From the NCBI RefSeq assembly GCF_003815875.1, contig NZ_CP033924.1, forward strand, positions 124,001 through 188,000: a DNA stretch of 64,000 nt. The letters run 5' to 3'. Positions 1-8,168 of this stretch are shown in pieces. The first letter of the stretch is position 1. Every line of letters starts with the position of its first letter. A program made the position numbers and the translations under genes. The notes under the pieces were generated by a model. That model searched no databases and had not been told where the DNA came from. It saw only the letters and a program-made list of their open reading frames with translations. This stretch comes from Chryseobacterium lactis (GTDB lineage Bacteria > Bacteroidota > Bacteroidia > Flavobacteriales > Weeksellaceae).

Positions 1-443
1 AGTTTTGTCGTTGTTCTGATAATAAAATTAGCGATTTTGGAAGGAAAAGTTTTCAAGAGGTTATCTTGTCTCTTCCGACGTTTTCCCACCACAAGATCAT
101 ATCCGTTTTCATTGATATTATTAATCATCATCGGAATATCAGACGGATCATTTTGCAGATCTCCGTCCATAGTAATAATATAATCTCCGGAAGCATAATC
201 TATGCCGGCCATCAACGCTGAACTTTGGCCGTAATTTTTTTTCAACTCTATTAAAACGACGTGAAAAGCGGCAATATCTTTAATGATCTTCACCGTTCTA
301 TCAGTGGAGAAATCATCAACAAGGATCAGTTCATAACGGAAACCTCCCATAATGCCTTCTATAGCATCAATGAGCAAAGAGACATTCTCTTCTTCGTTAT
401 AAAGTGGAATTACAATTGAGTAGGATTGGTCTAGATTCATCAT
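1..443 (-). CDS. Family 2 glycosyltransferase (partial, C-terminus outside window)
   Basis: The first 147 residues of a GT-A glycosyltransferase are visible. The N-terminus reads MMNLDQSYSIVIPLYNEEEN, followed by ELILVDDFSTDRT and later MDGDLQNDP, which are the nucleotide-sugar and metal-binding motifs of the dolichol/undecaprenyl-phosphate mannosyl/glucosyltransferase group of GT2. Such enzymes move a sugar from a nucleotide donor to a polyprenyl phosphate on the cytoplasmic face of the membrane. The gene starts at tandem ATG codons (443/440) and overlaps the end of the upstream GT-C gene by about 47 bases, so the two are almost certainly co-transcribed. The pair suggests that this enzyme makes the lipid-linked sugar donor and the next protein transfers the sugar to lipid A or another envelope glycan. 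That pathway assignment is inference. The C-terminal membrane part lies outside the window. Confidence 0.85.
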   Translation of the reverse strand, partial: MMNLDQSYSIVIPLYNEEENVSLLIDAIEGIMGGFRYELILVDDFSTDRTVKIIKDIAAFHVVLIELKKNYGQSSALMAGIDYASGDYIITMDGDLQNDPSDIPMMINNINENGYDLVVGKRRKRQDNLLKTFPSKIANFIIRTTTK

Positions 444-2052
444 AAGCTGTGATTTTATATAGGTAATGTATTTTTCTATCTGAATAGTTTTTGGAAGGAG
501 GAGCCTCCTCATTGTCGTCAAACATTCCGACGTAGACTGACTTCCAGCCTAACTGATTAAAAGGTTTCAATAATTCAGTCTTATTGGAGTTCATCGTGAG
601 ATAAAATTCTTTTTCTACAGGATAGGTAAGTGAATCTCCAGGTTTTATCTCAGGGATCACTTCCTGGTATCTGAACCAAACTTCCGGTGAATATTCTGCA
701 TAGGAGTATAGTTTTAGATTTTCCTGACGGATCTTTTCTTTGATCGTAACCAGGCTTTTAAATTTCTTATTATTGCTGAGCATCTCATCCAGAATAGGAA
801 TACCAAAAATTCCTGTTCCGATTACCAGTAGAATAACGACACAAAACGCATGTTGAAAATTTCTGTCCCCATATATAAAATACAGGATTCCGATACCGGT
901 AAGATAGGTGGTAATAGAAAACAAAACGGTCATAATATCAGTTTCCAGAGGCAGAAAGTAAACTCCTATTGAAAAAAACAGAGATACGATTGCAAGTACA
1001 GTAAATATGATTGTATTCAAATTGAGTTCCCATCTTTTTAAATTAAAACTCTGAAAAAGGTATTGAAGATAATAGCCTGTAGTAGCTGCCAGCGGTATCA
1101 TCATTGGAAAGAGATAACGTTCTTTCTTTGAAGGAATCAATGATAATAAAATCAGTGAAAAAAGAGTCCAGTAAAAGAAAAGTGAATAGATTTTGGGCTG
1201 CTTCACTCTTTTGATCAACATTGGGTAAATAAGTCCTATCACGCTGTAAAAAATCCAAACACCGGTTTGTACAGGAAAACTTAAATATCTGGTAAATGGT
1301 TTTACATCCCGGTTTCCTCTGGCAGTGGCTTCTTTTTCCATTACGGCCAGAAAAGTATCCGGATCAGAAAAGTAGATATAAAAATACCACGAAAAGCCAA
1401 TAAAGACGGCAAAAAGAGCACATAAAACTATCCCTTTTATGTTCTGCAATTTTGGCCATCCAAAAACAATACTATATCCCAGATAAAAAGGCAAGAGCAC
1501 TACATAAGGACCGACAGGACCTTTGCTCAGTATTGACAATCCGAAAAATAGCCCTGCAAACAGATAATTAGGTATCGTCCTGATTTCTTTCAGTGCTAAA
1601 ATAAAATAATAGATCCCGATAATCATAAAACTATAGCTATAGATATCCCAGTTGGCTCGTCTTCCGACATAAATTACCAGAAAGTTTGTAATTAAAACAA
1701 GAGACGATATAGTAGCTAAACGCCTATTGTCAGAAAGAAAATTGACAATTTTATAAAAGTAAACAACAAGCAGCAGAGAGGATAGTGCTGCCGGAAATCT
1801 TAAGGCAGATATATTTCCACAGCCAAAGAGAGCTCCTGTCCACGCACTCATCCAGGTTGGAAATGGTGGCTTCTCGTACCTTGGAACACCATTCATCGTC
1901 GTAAAGATCCAATGTCCTTCTTCTACCATTTCTCTTGCAGAAACAAAGTTTCTGGCCTCCATAATATCCACATACAATTTTCCTAAATGGACGAAAAGAA
2001 GAACGACGACAGCCACCATTAATAAATAAAATAGTTGTTTCTCATTTTTCAT
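397..2052 (-). CDS. ArnT-like GT-C glycosyltransferase (PMT_2/GT83-type membrane protein)
   Basis: A 551-residue polytopic membrane protein with about a dozen hydrophobic segments. The first periplasmic loop carries the family signature: SAREMVEEGHW, then YEKPPFPTWMSAW, matching the acidic/KPP motif of dolichol-phosphate-mannose mannosyltransferases and ArnT. A second typical segment, LRFPAALSSLLLVVYFY, follows. Known members transfer a sugar from a polyprenyl-phosphate carrier to lipid A, proteins or other glycans on the periplasmic side. The substrate cannot be read from sequence. It overlaps the GT2 gene downstream by 47 bases and follows a membrane protein gene by about 50 bases, giving an apparent three-gene unit transcribed leftward. 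It could be an L-Ara4N-type lipid A modifier, but no other arn genes are in view. Confidence 0.8.
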   Translation of the reverse strand: MKNEKQLFYLLMVAVVVLLFVHLGKLYVDIMEARNFVSAREMVEEGHWIFTTMNGVPRYEKPPFPTWMSAWTGALFGCGNISALRFPAALSSLLLVVYFYKIVNFLSDNRRLATISSLVLITNFLVIYVGRRANWDIYSYSFMIIGIYYFILALKEIRTIPNYLFAGLFFGLSILSKGPVGPYVVLLPFYLGYSIVFGWPKLQNIKGIVLCALFAVFIGFSWYFYIYFSDPDTFLAVMEKEATARGNRDVKPFTRYLSFPVQTGVWIFYSVIGLIYPMLIKRVKQPKIYSLFFYWTLFSLILLSLIPSKKERYLFPMMIPLAATTGYYLQYLFQSFNLKRWELNLNTIIFTVLAIVSLFFSIGVYFLPLETDIMTVLFSITTYLTGIGILYFIYGDRNFQHAFCVVILLVIGTGIFGIPILDEMLSNNKKFKSLVTIKEKIRQENLKLYSYAEYSPEVWFRYQEVIPEIKPGDSLTYPVEKEFYLTMNSNKTELLKPFNQLGWKSVYVGMFDDNEEAPPSKNYSDRKIHYLYKITAYDESRPILLNCNSTL

Positions 2053-2105
2053 ATGATAAGGAGTTTGTACATGGCATCAACAATTGCTTCACGGCTATTG
2101 TTTTA

Positions 2106-2882
2106 TTATTTTTTTGAAAAAATTTCTTTTGTATTGATGGGATTATACACGATCAGGAACATGATCAGTGCAAAAGCATATTCCCAAACCTCCCATTTTT
2201 TGGAACTGCTAATCAGGATAAGAATAAGCAGTGTAGCCATCAGAAAGATCAGAATATGAACAGGTCTTGCAACCGGAATTCCGAACTTATTGATGAATGC
2301 TCTTACTTTTGAAACCTTGAGCCACAAGATGGGAAGCACCAGAAAATAGAATCCAAAGCCAATTGACAACACATTGGAAAAGATGAGTTTATTTAATTTT
2401 ACCTTTCCTACAACCAGATTATGCAGGTTTGTTTCTTGCTGTGCATTATTAATTTTAAAAAATTCTGAAGACTGGATATTAAATATTCTTTGTCCCCAGG
2501 AGATTTCTTCACCGGCTCCAAAAAAAAGTCCTGCAACCATTAACATCACTCCAAATTTCCAAGCTTTACTATAATATGACTGCAATTTCAGGAATTTCAG
2601 AGCCAGGGTAAAACTGCTTAGAAACAAAAATAAAGCGGTAAGGTTTTCATAAAAACCATCTTCTTCAACAAGTTTTTCAAAATATTCAGAATTTGTCAAA
2701 GAAATATAAACCGCACAAACCACGGCAATAAGAAGCATTATCGAAATAAGTTTCTCAAAAATTCCCAAATAACTGGTGCCCAACGTGAGTTCCGAAGATA
2801 TATAAGGTACATTATTAGTTTTCTTTTTATCGAGGTCACCTCCAGCAAAACCTCTTTCTACGACTATAATTTTTTTCATCAT
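2106..2882 (-). CDS. Conserved polytopic membrane protein of unknown function
   Basis: A 258-residue protein with five or six predicted membrane helices. A conserved segment in the middle reads FFGAGEEISWGQRIFNI, followed by NNAQQETNLHNL. I recognise this GEEISWGQR...N.Q.E.NLHN pattern from uncharacterised bacterial membrane proteins. The acidic pair and the histidine at the membrane boundary could be catalytic or metal-binding, but nothing here proves it. The N-terminal 30 residues are polar and rich in lysine. The gene sits about 50 bases upstream of the ArnT-like glycosyltransferase on the same strand, so a role in envelope glycan or lipid metabolism is a reasonable guess from context only. 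Confidence 0.6.
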   Translation of the reverse strand: MMKKIIVVERGFAGGDLDKKKTNNVPYISSELTLGTSYLGIFEKLISIMLLIAVVCAVYISLTNSEYFEKLVEEDGFYENLTALFLFLSSFTLALKFLKLQSYYSKAWKFGVMLMVAGLFFGAGEEISWGQRIFNIQSSEFFKINNAQQETNLHNLVVGKVKLNKLIFSNVLSIGFGFYFLVLPILWLKVSKVRAFINKFGIPVARPVHILIFLMATLLILILISSSKKWEVWEYAFALIMFLIVYNPINTKEIFSKK

Positions 2883-3088
2883 TCATTTATTTAATTAAAC
2901 AAGAACAACCCATCATGGATCTATTGAGATGTAACAGATTGTTTTTCAGAAACAAAATTATCACTCAATGTTTTGATTGCTATTGTTTAAGCCTCCCATT
3001 TTATAGTCTGAAATTCTCCATGTGATGAATTAAAAAATTCTGATCTATAACCAGTGTTGGATATTATTCAACCTAAGTTTTAATTCCT

Positions 3089-3096
3089 TATTTTTG
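3089..3096 (+). promoter_or_regulatory. Bacteroidota -7 promoter element of pssA
   Basis: TATTTTTG matches TAnnTTTG exactly and ends 5 bases before the pssA ATG. No clear -33 TTTG is visible. The spacing predicts a transcript starting at or next to the start codon. Confidence 0.5.
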
Positions 3097-3101
3097 TATC
3101 T

Positions 3102-3815
3102 ATGAATTTTATAAAGAATAACCTGGCTAATGCCCTAACCCTGGCTAATTTATTTGCAGGGTGTATAGGGGCGATACATCTTATTTTAGGAGATTATCAG
3201 ACAACAGCGATTTGTCTTATTCTTTCCGCTGTTTTCGACTTTTTTGATGGTTTTGTAGCCAGAGCCTTAAAATCAAATTCAAACCTGGGACTTCAGCTGG
3301 ATTCTCTTGCTGATATGGTGAGTTTCGGATTAATTCCCGGACTTACTATGTATAAAGCATTGGAGCCTTTCGGATCACAATTACTCGGATTCCATTTACC
3401 GTTTGAAGTCAAGTATATCGGTTTAACTGCAACGACTTTTTCTTGCTTAAGACTGGCGATTTTCAATCTTGATGAGGAACAGAGATATTATTTTAAAGGA
3501 CTGAATACTCCTACCAATACCGTTTTATTGTTTGGTTTATATTATGCTTTTAAGGAAAAAGGAAATTTCGCTTTCTTGTTTGAGAACGAATTATGGCTTG
3601 TTGTACTCACACTGGTTACTTCGTTCCTTCTGATAAGTCCTGTCAAAATGATTGCGATGAAGTTTAAATCTAAAGCATTAAAAGACAATTATCCCAAAAT
3701 AGCATTACTGGTAGGCGGGATTGCAATTCTTGCCCTGTTTCAGATTGTGGGAATTCCACTACTCGTTATTTATTATATATTGGTATCTCTGATTTTTCAG
3801 AAACAACTGAAATAG
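3102..3815 (+). CDS. pssA: CDP-diacylglycerol--serine O-phosphatidyltransferase
   Basis: A 237-residue integral membrane enzyme of the CDP-alcohol phosphatidyltransferase family. It makes phosphatidylserine from CDP-diacylglycerol and serine, the precursor of phosphatidylethanolamine. The diagnostic DG(x)2AR(x)8G(x)3D(x)3D motif is intact: FDFFDGFVARAL followed by LGLQLDSLADMVSFG around residues 45-75. The N-terminus MNFIKNNLANALTLANLFAG is typical of the PssA subgroup. Length and about six hydrophobic segments fit type II PssA. It stands alone, preceded by about 200 bases of non-coding DNA with a -7 box, and is followed by a separate gene 68 bases downstream. Confidence 0.92.
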   Translation: MNFIKNNLANALTLANLFAGCIGAIHLILGDYQTTAICLILSAVFDFFDGFVARALKSNSNLGLQLDSLADMVSFGLIPGLTMYKALEPFGSQLLGFHLPFEVKYIGLTATTFSCLRLAIFNLDEEQRYYFKGLNTPTNTVLLFGLYYAFKEKGNFAFLFENELWLVVLTLVTSFLLISPVKMIAMKFKSKALKDNYPKIALLVGGIAILALFQIVGIPLLVIYYILVSLIFQKQLK

Positions 3816-3883
3816 AATGATAAAAGTTAAAAACATCATTTTTAAATAAAACACATTTTCAAATTATTAATTATCAACACAAC

Positions 3884-4648
3884 ATGAACTTAAAACTCCA
3901 TAAACCGCTTTGTATTTTTGACCTGGAAACTACAGGAACAAACATCGGAAAAGACAGAATCGTTGAGATTTGTATTTTAAAGGTGAACCCTGATGCATCC
4001 AGAGAAAGTAAAACATGGCGTGTAAACCCTGAAATGCTGATTCCGAAAGAATCCAGTGAGATCCACGGAATTTATGATGAAGATATAAAGGATGCACCCA
4101 CCTTCAGAGACATCGCTTCTAAAGTGATGGAAATGATCGCAGGGACAGATCTCGGAGGGTTTAATTCTAACAGATTTGATGTTCCGCTATTGGCCGAAGA
4201 GCTTTTAAGAGTAGGAATGGATTTTGATTTAAGCAAATTCAAATTGGTAGATGCACAAACTATTTTCCACAAAAAAGAGCCTAGAAATCTAGGAGCTGCT
4301 TATCAGTTTTATTGTGGAAAAACATTGGAAAATGCACACTCTGCAGAAGCGGATGTGATGGCCACTTTTGAAGTATTGGATGCTCAGGTGGGAAAATATG
4401 ATGATATTCCCAATGAGATTGCTCCGTTAAGTGAATTTACTTTCCATAATAAAAATGCGGACCTTGCCGGATTTATCGGGTACAATGAGAAAATGGAAGC
4501 GGTCTTCAACTTCGGAAAGTATAAAGGGCAGGGAGTAAAAGCTGTATTCCAAAAGGATCTGGGATATTTCGGATGGCTTCAGAATGCAGATTTTCCGCTG
4601 TACACCAAGAAGGTTTTTACAAAGATTCAACTCTCAAGTAAATTTTAA
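3884..4648 (+). CDS. DnaQ-like 3'-5' exonuclease (DEDDh) with ExoX-type C-terminal domain
   Basis: A 254-residue protein. The N-terminal about 170 residues form an RNase-T/DnaQ exonuclease domain. Exo I motif is FDLETTG (residues about 13-19), the central Exo II region is FNSNRFDVPLLAEEL, and Exo III is HSAEADVMAT, giving the DEDDh set of metal ligands. The last about 60 residues (FNFGKYKGQGV... GYFGWLQNADFP) resemble the small C-terminal domain attached to exodeoxyribonuclease X-like proteins. Likely role: DNA 3'-end trimming in repair or proofreading. A DNA polymerase III epsilon assignment cannot be excluded but the protein lacks an obvious clamp-binding motif. The next gene starts 3 bases after the stop, so they are probably co-transcribed. 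Confidence 0.85.
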   Translation: MNLKLHKPLCIFDLETTGTNIGKDRIVEICILKVNPDASRESKTWRVNPEMLIPKESSEIHGIYDEDIKDAPTFRDIASKVMEMIAGTDLGGFNSNRFDVPLLAEELLRVGMDFDLSKFKLVDAQTIFHKKEPRNLGAAYQFYCGKTLENAHSAEADVMATFEVLDAQVGKYDDIPNEIAPLSEFTFHNKNADLAGFIGYNEKMEAVFNFGKYKGQGVKAVFQKDLGYFGWLQNADFPLYTKKVFTKIQLSSKF

Positions 4649-4651
4649 GAA

Positions 4652-5053
4652 ATGTCAAACCTGGTTCGTTTTAAATTTTATGAAACTGCCCTTGAAGCCA
4701 ACAGGGATAAACAGATATTGGCAGAAAATGGGATCAACAGTTTTATTGCGAATGAACAGTTGATACAATCTGACTGGCTGCTATCGCAAGCCGTAGGCGG
4801 AATACAGCTTCAGGTCTTTGAAGATGATGTAGAAAAGGCAAAAGAGGTTCTTCAGGATTATAATGAGAATGAAAAATTTTCTCTTGAGGTAGAGCACACC
4901 ATTACTGATCCCGAATTTGATTTTGTATGCCCGAAATGTGGCTCCAATCATATCTACAGAGATGACAGCGCTACAAGCTTTTTTGGGATATCTTTTTTAA
5001 CGAGTCATAAGTTCAAATGCTACTATTGTGGAAATGAGTTTTCCCACGAATAA
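4652..5053 (+). CDS. DUF2007-type protein with C-terminal zinc ribbon
   Basis: A 133-residue protein. The first about 75 residues (VRFKFYETALEANRDKQILA, then NSFIANEQL and GGIQLQVFEDDVEKAKEVL) match the DUF2007 'putative signal-transducing' fold, an ACT-like beta-alpha domain. The C-terminus has two CxxC knuckles, CPKCGSNHIY and CYYCGNEFSHE, spaced like a zinc ribbon. Its biochemical role is unknown in the family. It follows the exonuclease gene with a 3-base gap, pointing to a common transcript. Confidence 0.75.
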   Translation: MSNLVRFKFYETALEANRDKQILAENGINSFIANEQLIQSDWLLSQAVGGIQLQVFEDDVEKAKEVLQDYNENEKFSLEVEHTITDPEFDFVCPKCGSNHIYRDDSATSFFGISFLTSHKFKCYYCGNEFSHE

Positions 5054-5134
5054 GTAAAAGATAAAACATTTAGATTAATAAGAAGATGGCTTCGTTCCTC
5101 ACAATGACGGAGTCCGACAAATAAATAAAGAATT

Positions 5135-5740
5135 ATGAAGATCATCTGTATCGGAAGAAATTATAGTGAACATGCGAAAGAATTAGGAAATGAAGTTCCG
5201 GAGAATCCTGTTATTTTTATGAAACCGGATACCGCAATACTGAAGGGAAATGATTTTTATATCCCTGAATTTTCGAATGATATCCATTACGAACTGGAAG
5301 TGGTTGTAAAAATATCAAAAGGCGGAAAGTACATTCAGAAAGATTCTGCCCATAAACATTATGAAGAAATTGGCCTGGGAATAGATTTTACGGCCAGAGA
5401 TCTTCAAAGTGAACTGAAAGGGAAAGGTCTTCCATGGGAGCTTGCCAAAGGATTCGATGGTTCTGCTGTCGTTGGAAATTTCTTTAAAAAGGAAAATTAT
5501 AATCTTGAAAACCTGTCATTTTCACTCTTAAAAAACAAACAAAAGGTTCAGGATGGCAATACAAAGGAGATGATATTCAATATTGATGATATTATTGCTT
5601 TTGCTTCCCAATATTTTACTTTGAGAGTGGGTGACCTTATTTTTACGGGAACACCAAAAGGGGTTGGAAGAGTGGATGAAAATGATATTCTGGAAGCTTA
5701 CCTTGAGGACGAAAAAATCCTTGATATCCGAATATTATAA
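5135..5740 (+). CDS. Fumarylacetoacetate hydrolase (FAH) family protein
   Basis: A 201-residue short-form FAH protein. It begins MKIICIGRNYSEHAKELGNE, typical of the FAHD1/YcgM group. Metal ligands are in HYELEVVVKISKGG (E-x-E) and GIDFTARDLQ (D). The C-terminus LRVGDLIFTGTPKGVGRV carries the conserved TGTP loop. Characterised relatives are acylpyruvases, oxaloacetate decarboxylases or 2-hydroxyhepta-2,4-diene-1,7-dioate isomerases. The exact substrate is not predictable. The 80-base gap upstream has no clear hairpin, so read-through from the preceding gene is possible. Confidence 0.85.
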   Translation: MKIICIGRNYSEHAKELGNEVPENPVIFMKPDTAILKGNDFYIPEFSNDIHYELEVVVKISKGGKYIQKDSAHKHYEEIGLGIDFTARDLQSELKGKGLPWELAKGFDGSAVVGNFFKKENYNLENLSFSLLKNKQKVQDGNTKEMIFNIDDIIAFASQYFTLRVGDLIFTGTPKGVGRVDENDILEAYLEDEKILDIRIL

Positions 5741-5799
5741 GTATTTAACATCAATCTTTAGCAAATTTTTCATATCTTTAGGTAACAAAATGAAAGGTT

Positions 5800-6237
5800 A
5801 TGATAAATATTGTATTGCCCGTAGATTTTGGGGACAAGACAGACCAATTGGTGGAAGGTGCCATAAAATTTGCAAAACAGCTTAACGGCAGAATTTACCT
5901 GATCCATGTAGCGCCATCGGATATTGGCTTTGCCATCGGTGATATGGGATTTCAATATTTTCCGGAGGTAGAGGCCAATGAAATCAGAGAAGAACTGGTT
6001 CAGCTCAATAAAATTGAACAAAGAATCATTGCTCATGATATCGATTGTGAACACCTTTTAAAACAAGGGCTTGCCAAGGATATAATTCTGGAACACGCTA
6101 AGGATAAAAATGCAGATTATATTGTAATGGGATCTCACGGAAGAAGTGGAATTTATGATGTATTTGTAGGAAGCCTTACCAAAGGAATTACAAAGAGTTC
6201 CAGCATCCCGGTTCTGGTACTTCCTATCCACGACTAA
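5800..6237 (+). CDS. Universal stress protein (UspA family)
   Basis: A 145-residue single-domain Usp. It begins MINIVLPVDFGDKTDQLVEG, and the C-terminal ATP-binding motif G-2x-G-9x-G-S/T is intact in MGSHGRSGIYDVFVGSLTKG. This points to the ATP-binding subgroup of cytoplasmic dimeric Usp proteins linked to stress survival. The actual partner or signal is unknown. It is the last gene of the rightward run that begins at pssA or the exonuclease gene and is closed by a strong hairpin terminator at 6265-6302. Confidence 0.88.
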   Translation: MINIVLPVDFGDKTDQLVEGAIKFAKQLNGRIYLIHVAPSDIGFAIGDMGFQYFPEVEANEIREELVQLNKIEQRIIAHDIDCEHLLKQGLAKDIILEHAKDKNADYIVMGSHGRSGIYDVFVGSLTKGITKSSSIPVLVLPIHD

Positions 6238-6264
6238 GAAAAGAAAATTTTAATCGTTAGTATA

Positions 6265-6302
6265 AAAAAACCGATCAAATAAAATTATTTGATCGGTTTT
6301 TT
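6265..6302. terminator. Bidirectional rho-independent terminator
   Basis: A-run, then the arms CCGATCAAAT and ATTTGATCGG, then a T-run. It lies between the convergent Usp gene and the small leftward gene at 6320-6553, so it can serve both. Confidence 0.85.
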
Positions 6303-6319
6303 ACTATATAACCAATTAA

Positions 6320-6553
6320 TTAACCTTCTTTTTTATAGATATTCGGATCATAGTAAGGATTCTTACCTTCCGTTGGAGAATAATAGTCTTTATCTTTGTC
6401 GCCACCTAATGTTACCACCAGTACATAGCACCAATAAGTAAATAGTACACAGCAAACTGTAAATAAAATCCAGTTTAACACATTACCGAAAGTATCAAAG
6501 AAACCGAAACTCCATTTAAAAACTTTGCTTAAGAATAGAAAGAAAGACGTCAT
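6320..6553 (-). CDS. Small conserved flavobacterial membrane protein (DUF6341-like)
   Basis: 77 residues with one clear membrane helix (LNWILFTVCCVLFTYWCYVL) flanked by an amphipathic N-terminus and a polar, tyrosine-rich C-terminus ending NPYYDPNIYKKEG. I associate this arrangement, a short protein divergent from a DUF6427-like gene, with a conserved flavobacterial pair. The DUF number is from memory and should be checked. Its upstream region holds a TAAATTTG box on the minus strand (6582-6589) interleaved with the promoter of the divergent gene. Function unknown. Confidence 0.6.
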   Translation of the reverse strand: MTSFFLFLSKVFKWSFGFFDTFGNVLNWILFTVCCVLFTYWCYVLVVTLGGDKDKDYYSPTEGKNPYYDPNIYKKEG

Positions 6554-6571
6554 TATTTTCCTTTTTTAAAT

Positions 6572-6589
6572 TAACTTTGTACAAATTTA
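6572..6589. promoter_or_regulatory. Divergent, nearly touching -7 boxes
   Basis: TAACTTTG at 6572-6579 (plus strand, for the 6596 gene) and TAAATTTG on the minus strand at 6582-6589 (for the 6553 gene) both match TAnnTTTG and are only 2 bases apart. The two promoters probably compete for RNA polymerase. Confidence 0.45.
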
Positions 6590-6595
6590 TAAAAA

Positions 6596-7501
6596 ATGTT
6601 TAAATTACTTTCAAAAGAAAGCAATATTTTTTCAATTCCTGTTTATATTGGTTTTCTTCTTTTAGTAGTAATAATATTTAACATACTGAATTTCAACACT
6701 TATGAAGCTATTATTGCCGGAATAACTTTTCTGGGAATTGCTTTGGGATATTTTTGTTTTCACAGTATTGCTCTTAATTATCAGACTCATCTTCCTTTAT
6801 TCTTATATACCTGTTTTGTTTTTGGGTTATATCCCGGAAATCTGGACATAGGAATAGCGGTTTCATTGCTTACGAATTCATTTCTCATTCTTCTTCTCAC
6901 CAGTGCAGATGAAGACATCAGAAAAAAATCTTATGTGCTGGTAGGAGCAATTGTGGCACTGAACTTTATTTTCCTTCCCACCACGTGGCCAATGGCTGTT
7001 TTTGTGATCATTCACGTAATTGCAACTTCTGCCAAAATAGGATTAAACCTGTTCAGATTTCTTCTGGGAATTGTGATGATTGCATTCAGCTACTTTTCTG
7101 TGATGTATTTTGTTCAGTTCACCACCTGGAATATCGATTACTTTCCTTTCGGAAGGATGAAGCCTGTCACAGATTATACGGAACTATTGCCTTTAATTCC
7201 GGTTATTCTGATGCTTATTTATGCAGTATATGACCATTTTCAAAACTATAATAAGAAAAGCCCGATAAGCAGATACAAATATACTTTTCTGCTGGTCTTT
7301 TCCCTGGCGCAGCTTGCTACCATTATTCTTTACATGAATAAAAACTATGAATATCTGCTGTTATTAGCATTTCCTTCAAGTATTATTCTGAGCAGAATGA
7401 TGAGATTTTTACCCAAATATTGGATGCAGGAGGCCGGCTTATGGCTTATCATTATTAGTTTACTTACCTTTAAAGCGGGTACAGTTTTTGACTTATTTTA
7501 A
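6596..7501 (+). CDS. Conserved flavobacterial membrane protein (DUF6427-like)
   Basis: A 301-residue polytopic protein with eight to ten hydrophobic segments and few charged residues. It begins MFKLLSKESNIFSIPVYIGF. No catalytic motif is evident. The architecture fits the DUF6427 family as I remember it, placed next to a short DUF6341-like gene. Only 6 bases separate its stop codon from the start of the DUF3109 gene, so the two are co-transcribed. Possible roles include an O-antigen ligase/flippase-like or scaffold protein, but there is no direct support. Confidence 0.6.
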   Translation: MFKLLSKESNIFSIPVYIGFLLLVVIIFNILNFNTYEAIIAGITFLGIALGYFCFHSIALNYQTHLPLFLYTCFVFGLYPGNLDIGIAVSLLTNSFLILLLTSADEDIRKKSYVLVGAIVALNFIFLPTTWPMAVFVIIHVIATSAKIGLNLFRFLLGIVMIAFSYFSVMYFVQFTTWNIDYFPFGRMKPVTDYTELLPLIPVILMLIYAVYDHFQNYNKKSPISRYKYTFLLVFSLAQLATIILYMNKNYEYLLLLAFPSSIILSRMMRFLPKYWMQEAGLWLIIISLLTFKAGTVFDLF

Positions 7502-7507
7502 AAAATT

Positions 7508-8092
7508 ATGATTCAGATAGACGATAAATTGATTTCCGAGGAAATTTTTTCCGAAGAATTTGTTTGCAACCTTACCAAATGTAAGGGAGCATGTTGTGTG
7601 GAAGGAGATGTAGGAGCTCCGTTGGATAAAGACGAGCTTGAAATATTGGACAGTATTTTTGATAAAATAAAACCTTATCTTACTCAGGAAGGCGTTAAAG
7701 CCCTTGAAGAACAGGGAACATGGACTACTGATCCGCACGACGGAATGTATGTTACTCCAATGGTGGAGGACCGCGAATGTGCTTATGTAACGTTTGATGA
7801 AAAAGGAATTACCAAATGTGGTATTGAAAAAGCTTATGAAGACGGCGCAGTAGAATGGCAGAAACCTATTTCCTGTCACCTGTACCCTATCCGTGTTACA
7901 GAATATTCTGCATTCACGGCTTTAAACTATCATGAATGGAATGTATGCAGTGATGCCTGTACGCTTGGAAAAGAACTTCAGGTTCCTGTATATAAGTTCT
8001 TAAAAACACCATTGATCAGAAAGTACGGTGAAGAATTTTATACTGTTCTGAGCGGAGTTGCTGAAGAATGGAAAAAAGAATATGGTTCTTAA
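7508..8092 (+). CDS. DUF3109 family protein (cysteine-rich)
   Basis: A 194-residue protein with a conserved cysteine pattern: CNLTKCKGACCVEGD near residue 20, a middle KCGIEKAYEDG, and CHLYPIRV plus CSDAC toward the C-terminus. This cluster of cysteines is shared with YkgJ-type putative Fe-S or zinc proteins and matches DUF3109, found across Bacteroidota. The biochemical role is unknown. It is the second gene of a two-gene unit after the DUF6427-like membrane protein and is followed by a strong terminator. Confidence 0.85.
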   Translation: MIQIDDKLISEEIFSEEFVCNLTKCKGACCVEGDVGAPLDKDELEILDSIFDKIKPYLTQEGVKALEEQGTWTTDPHDGMYVTPMVEDRECAYVTFDEKGITKCGIEKAYEDGAVEWQKPISCHLYPIRVTEYSAFTALNYHEWNVCSDACTLGKELQVPVYKFLKTPLIRKYGEEFYTVLSGVAEEWKKEYGS

Positions 8093-8114
8093 CCGTTCAG
8101 GATTTGAATTGAAA

Positions 8115-8149
8115 TAAAAAGCCGCAGAAAATAATTTCTGCGGCTTTTT
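8115..8149. terminator. Bidirectional rho-independent terminator
   Basis: Arms GCCGCAGAAA (8121-8130) and TTTCTGCGGC (8135-8144), with A and T runs on both sides. It sits between the convergent DUF3109 and M16 peptidase genes. Confidence 0.88.
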
Positions 8150-8168
8150 ATTGATAGACAGGTAAAAC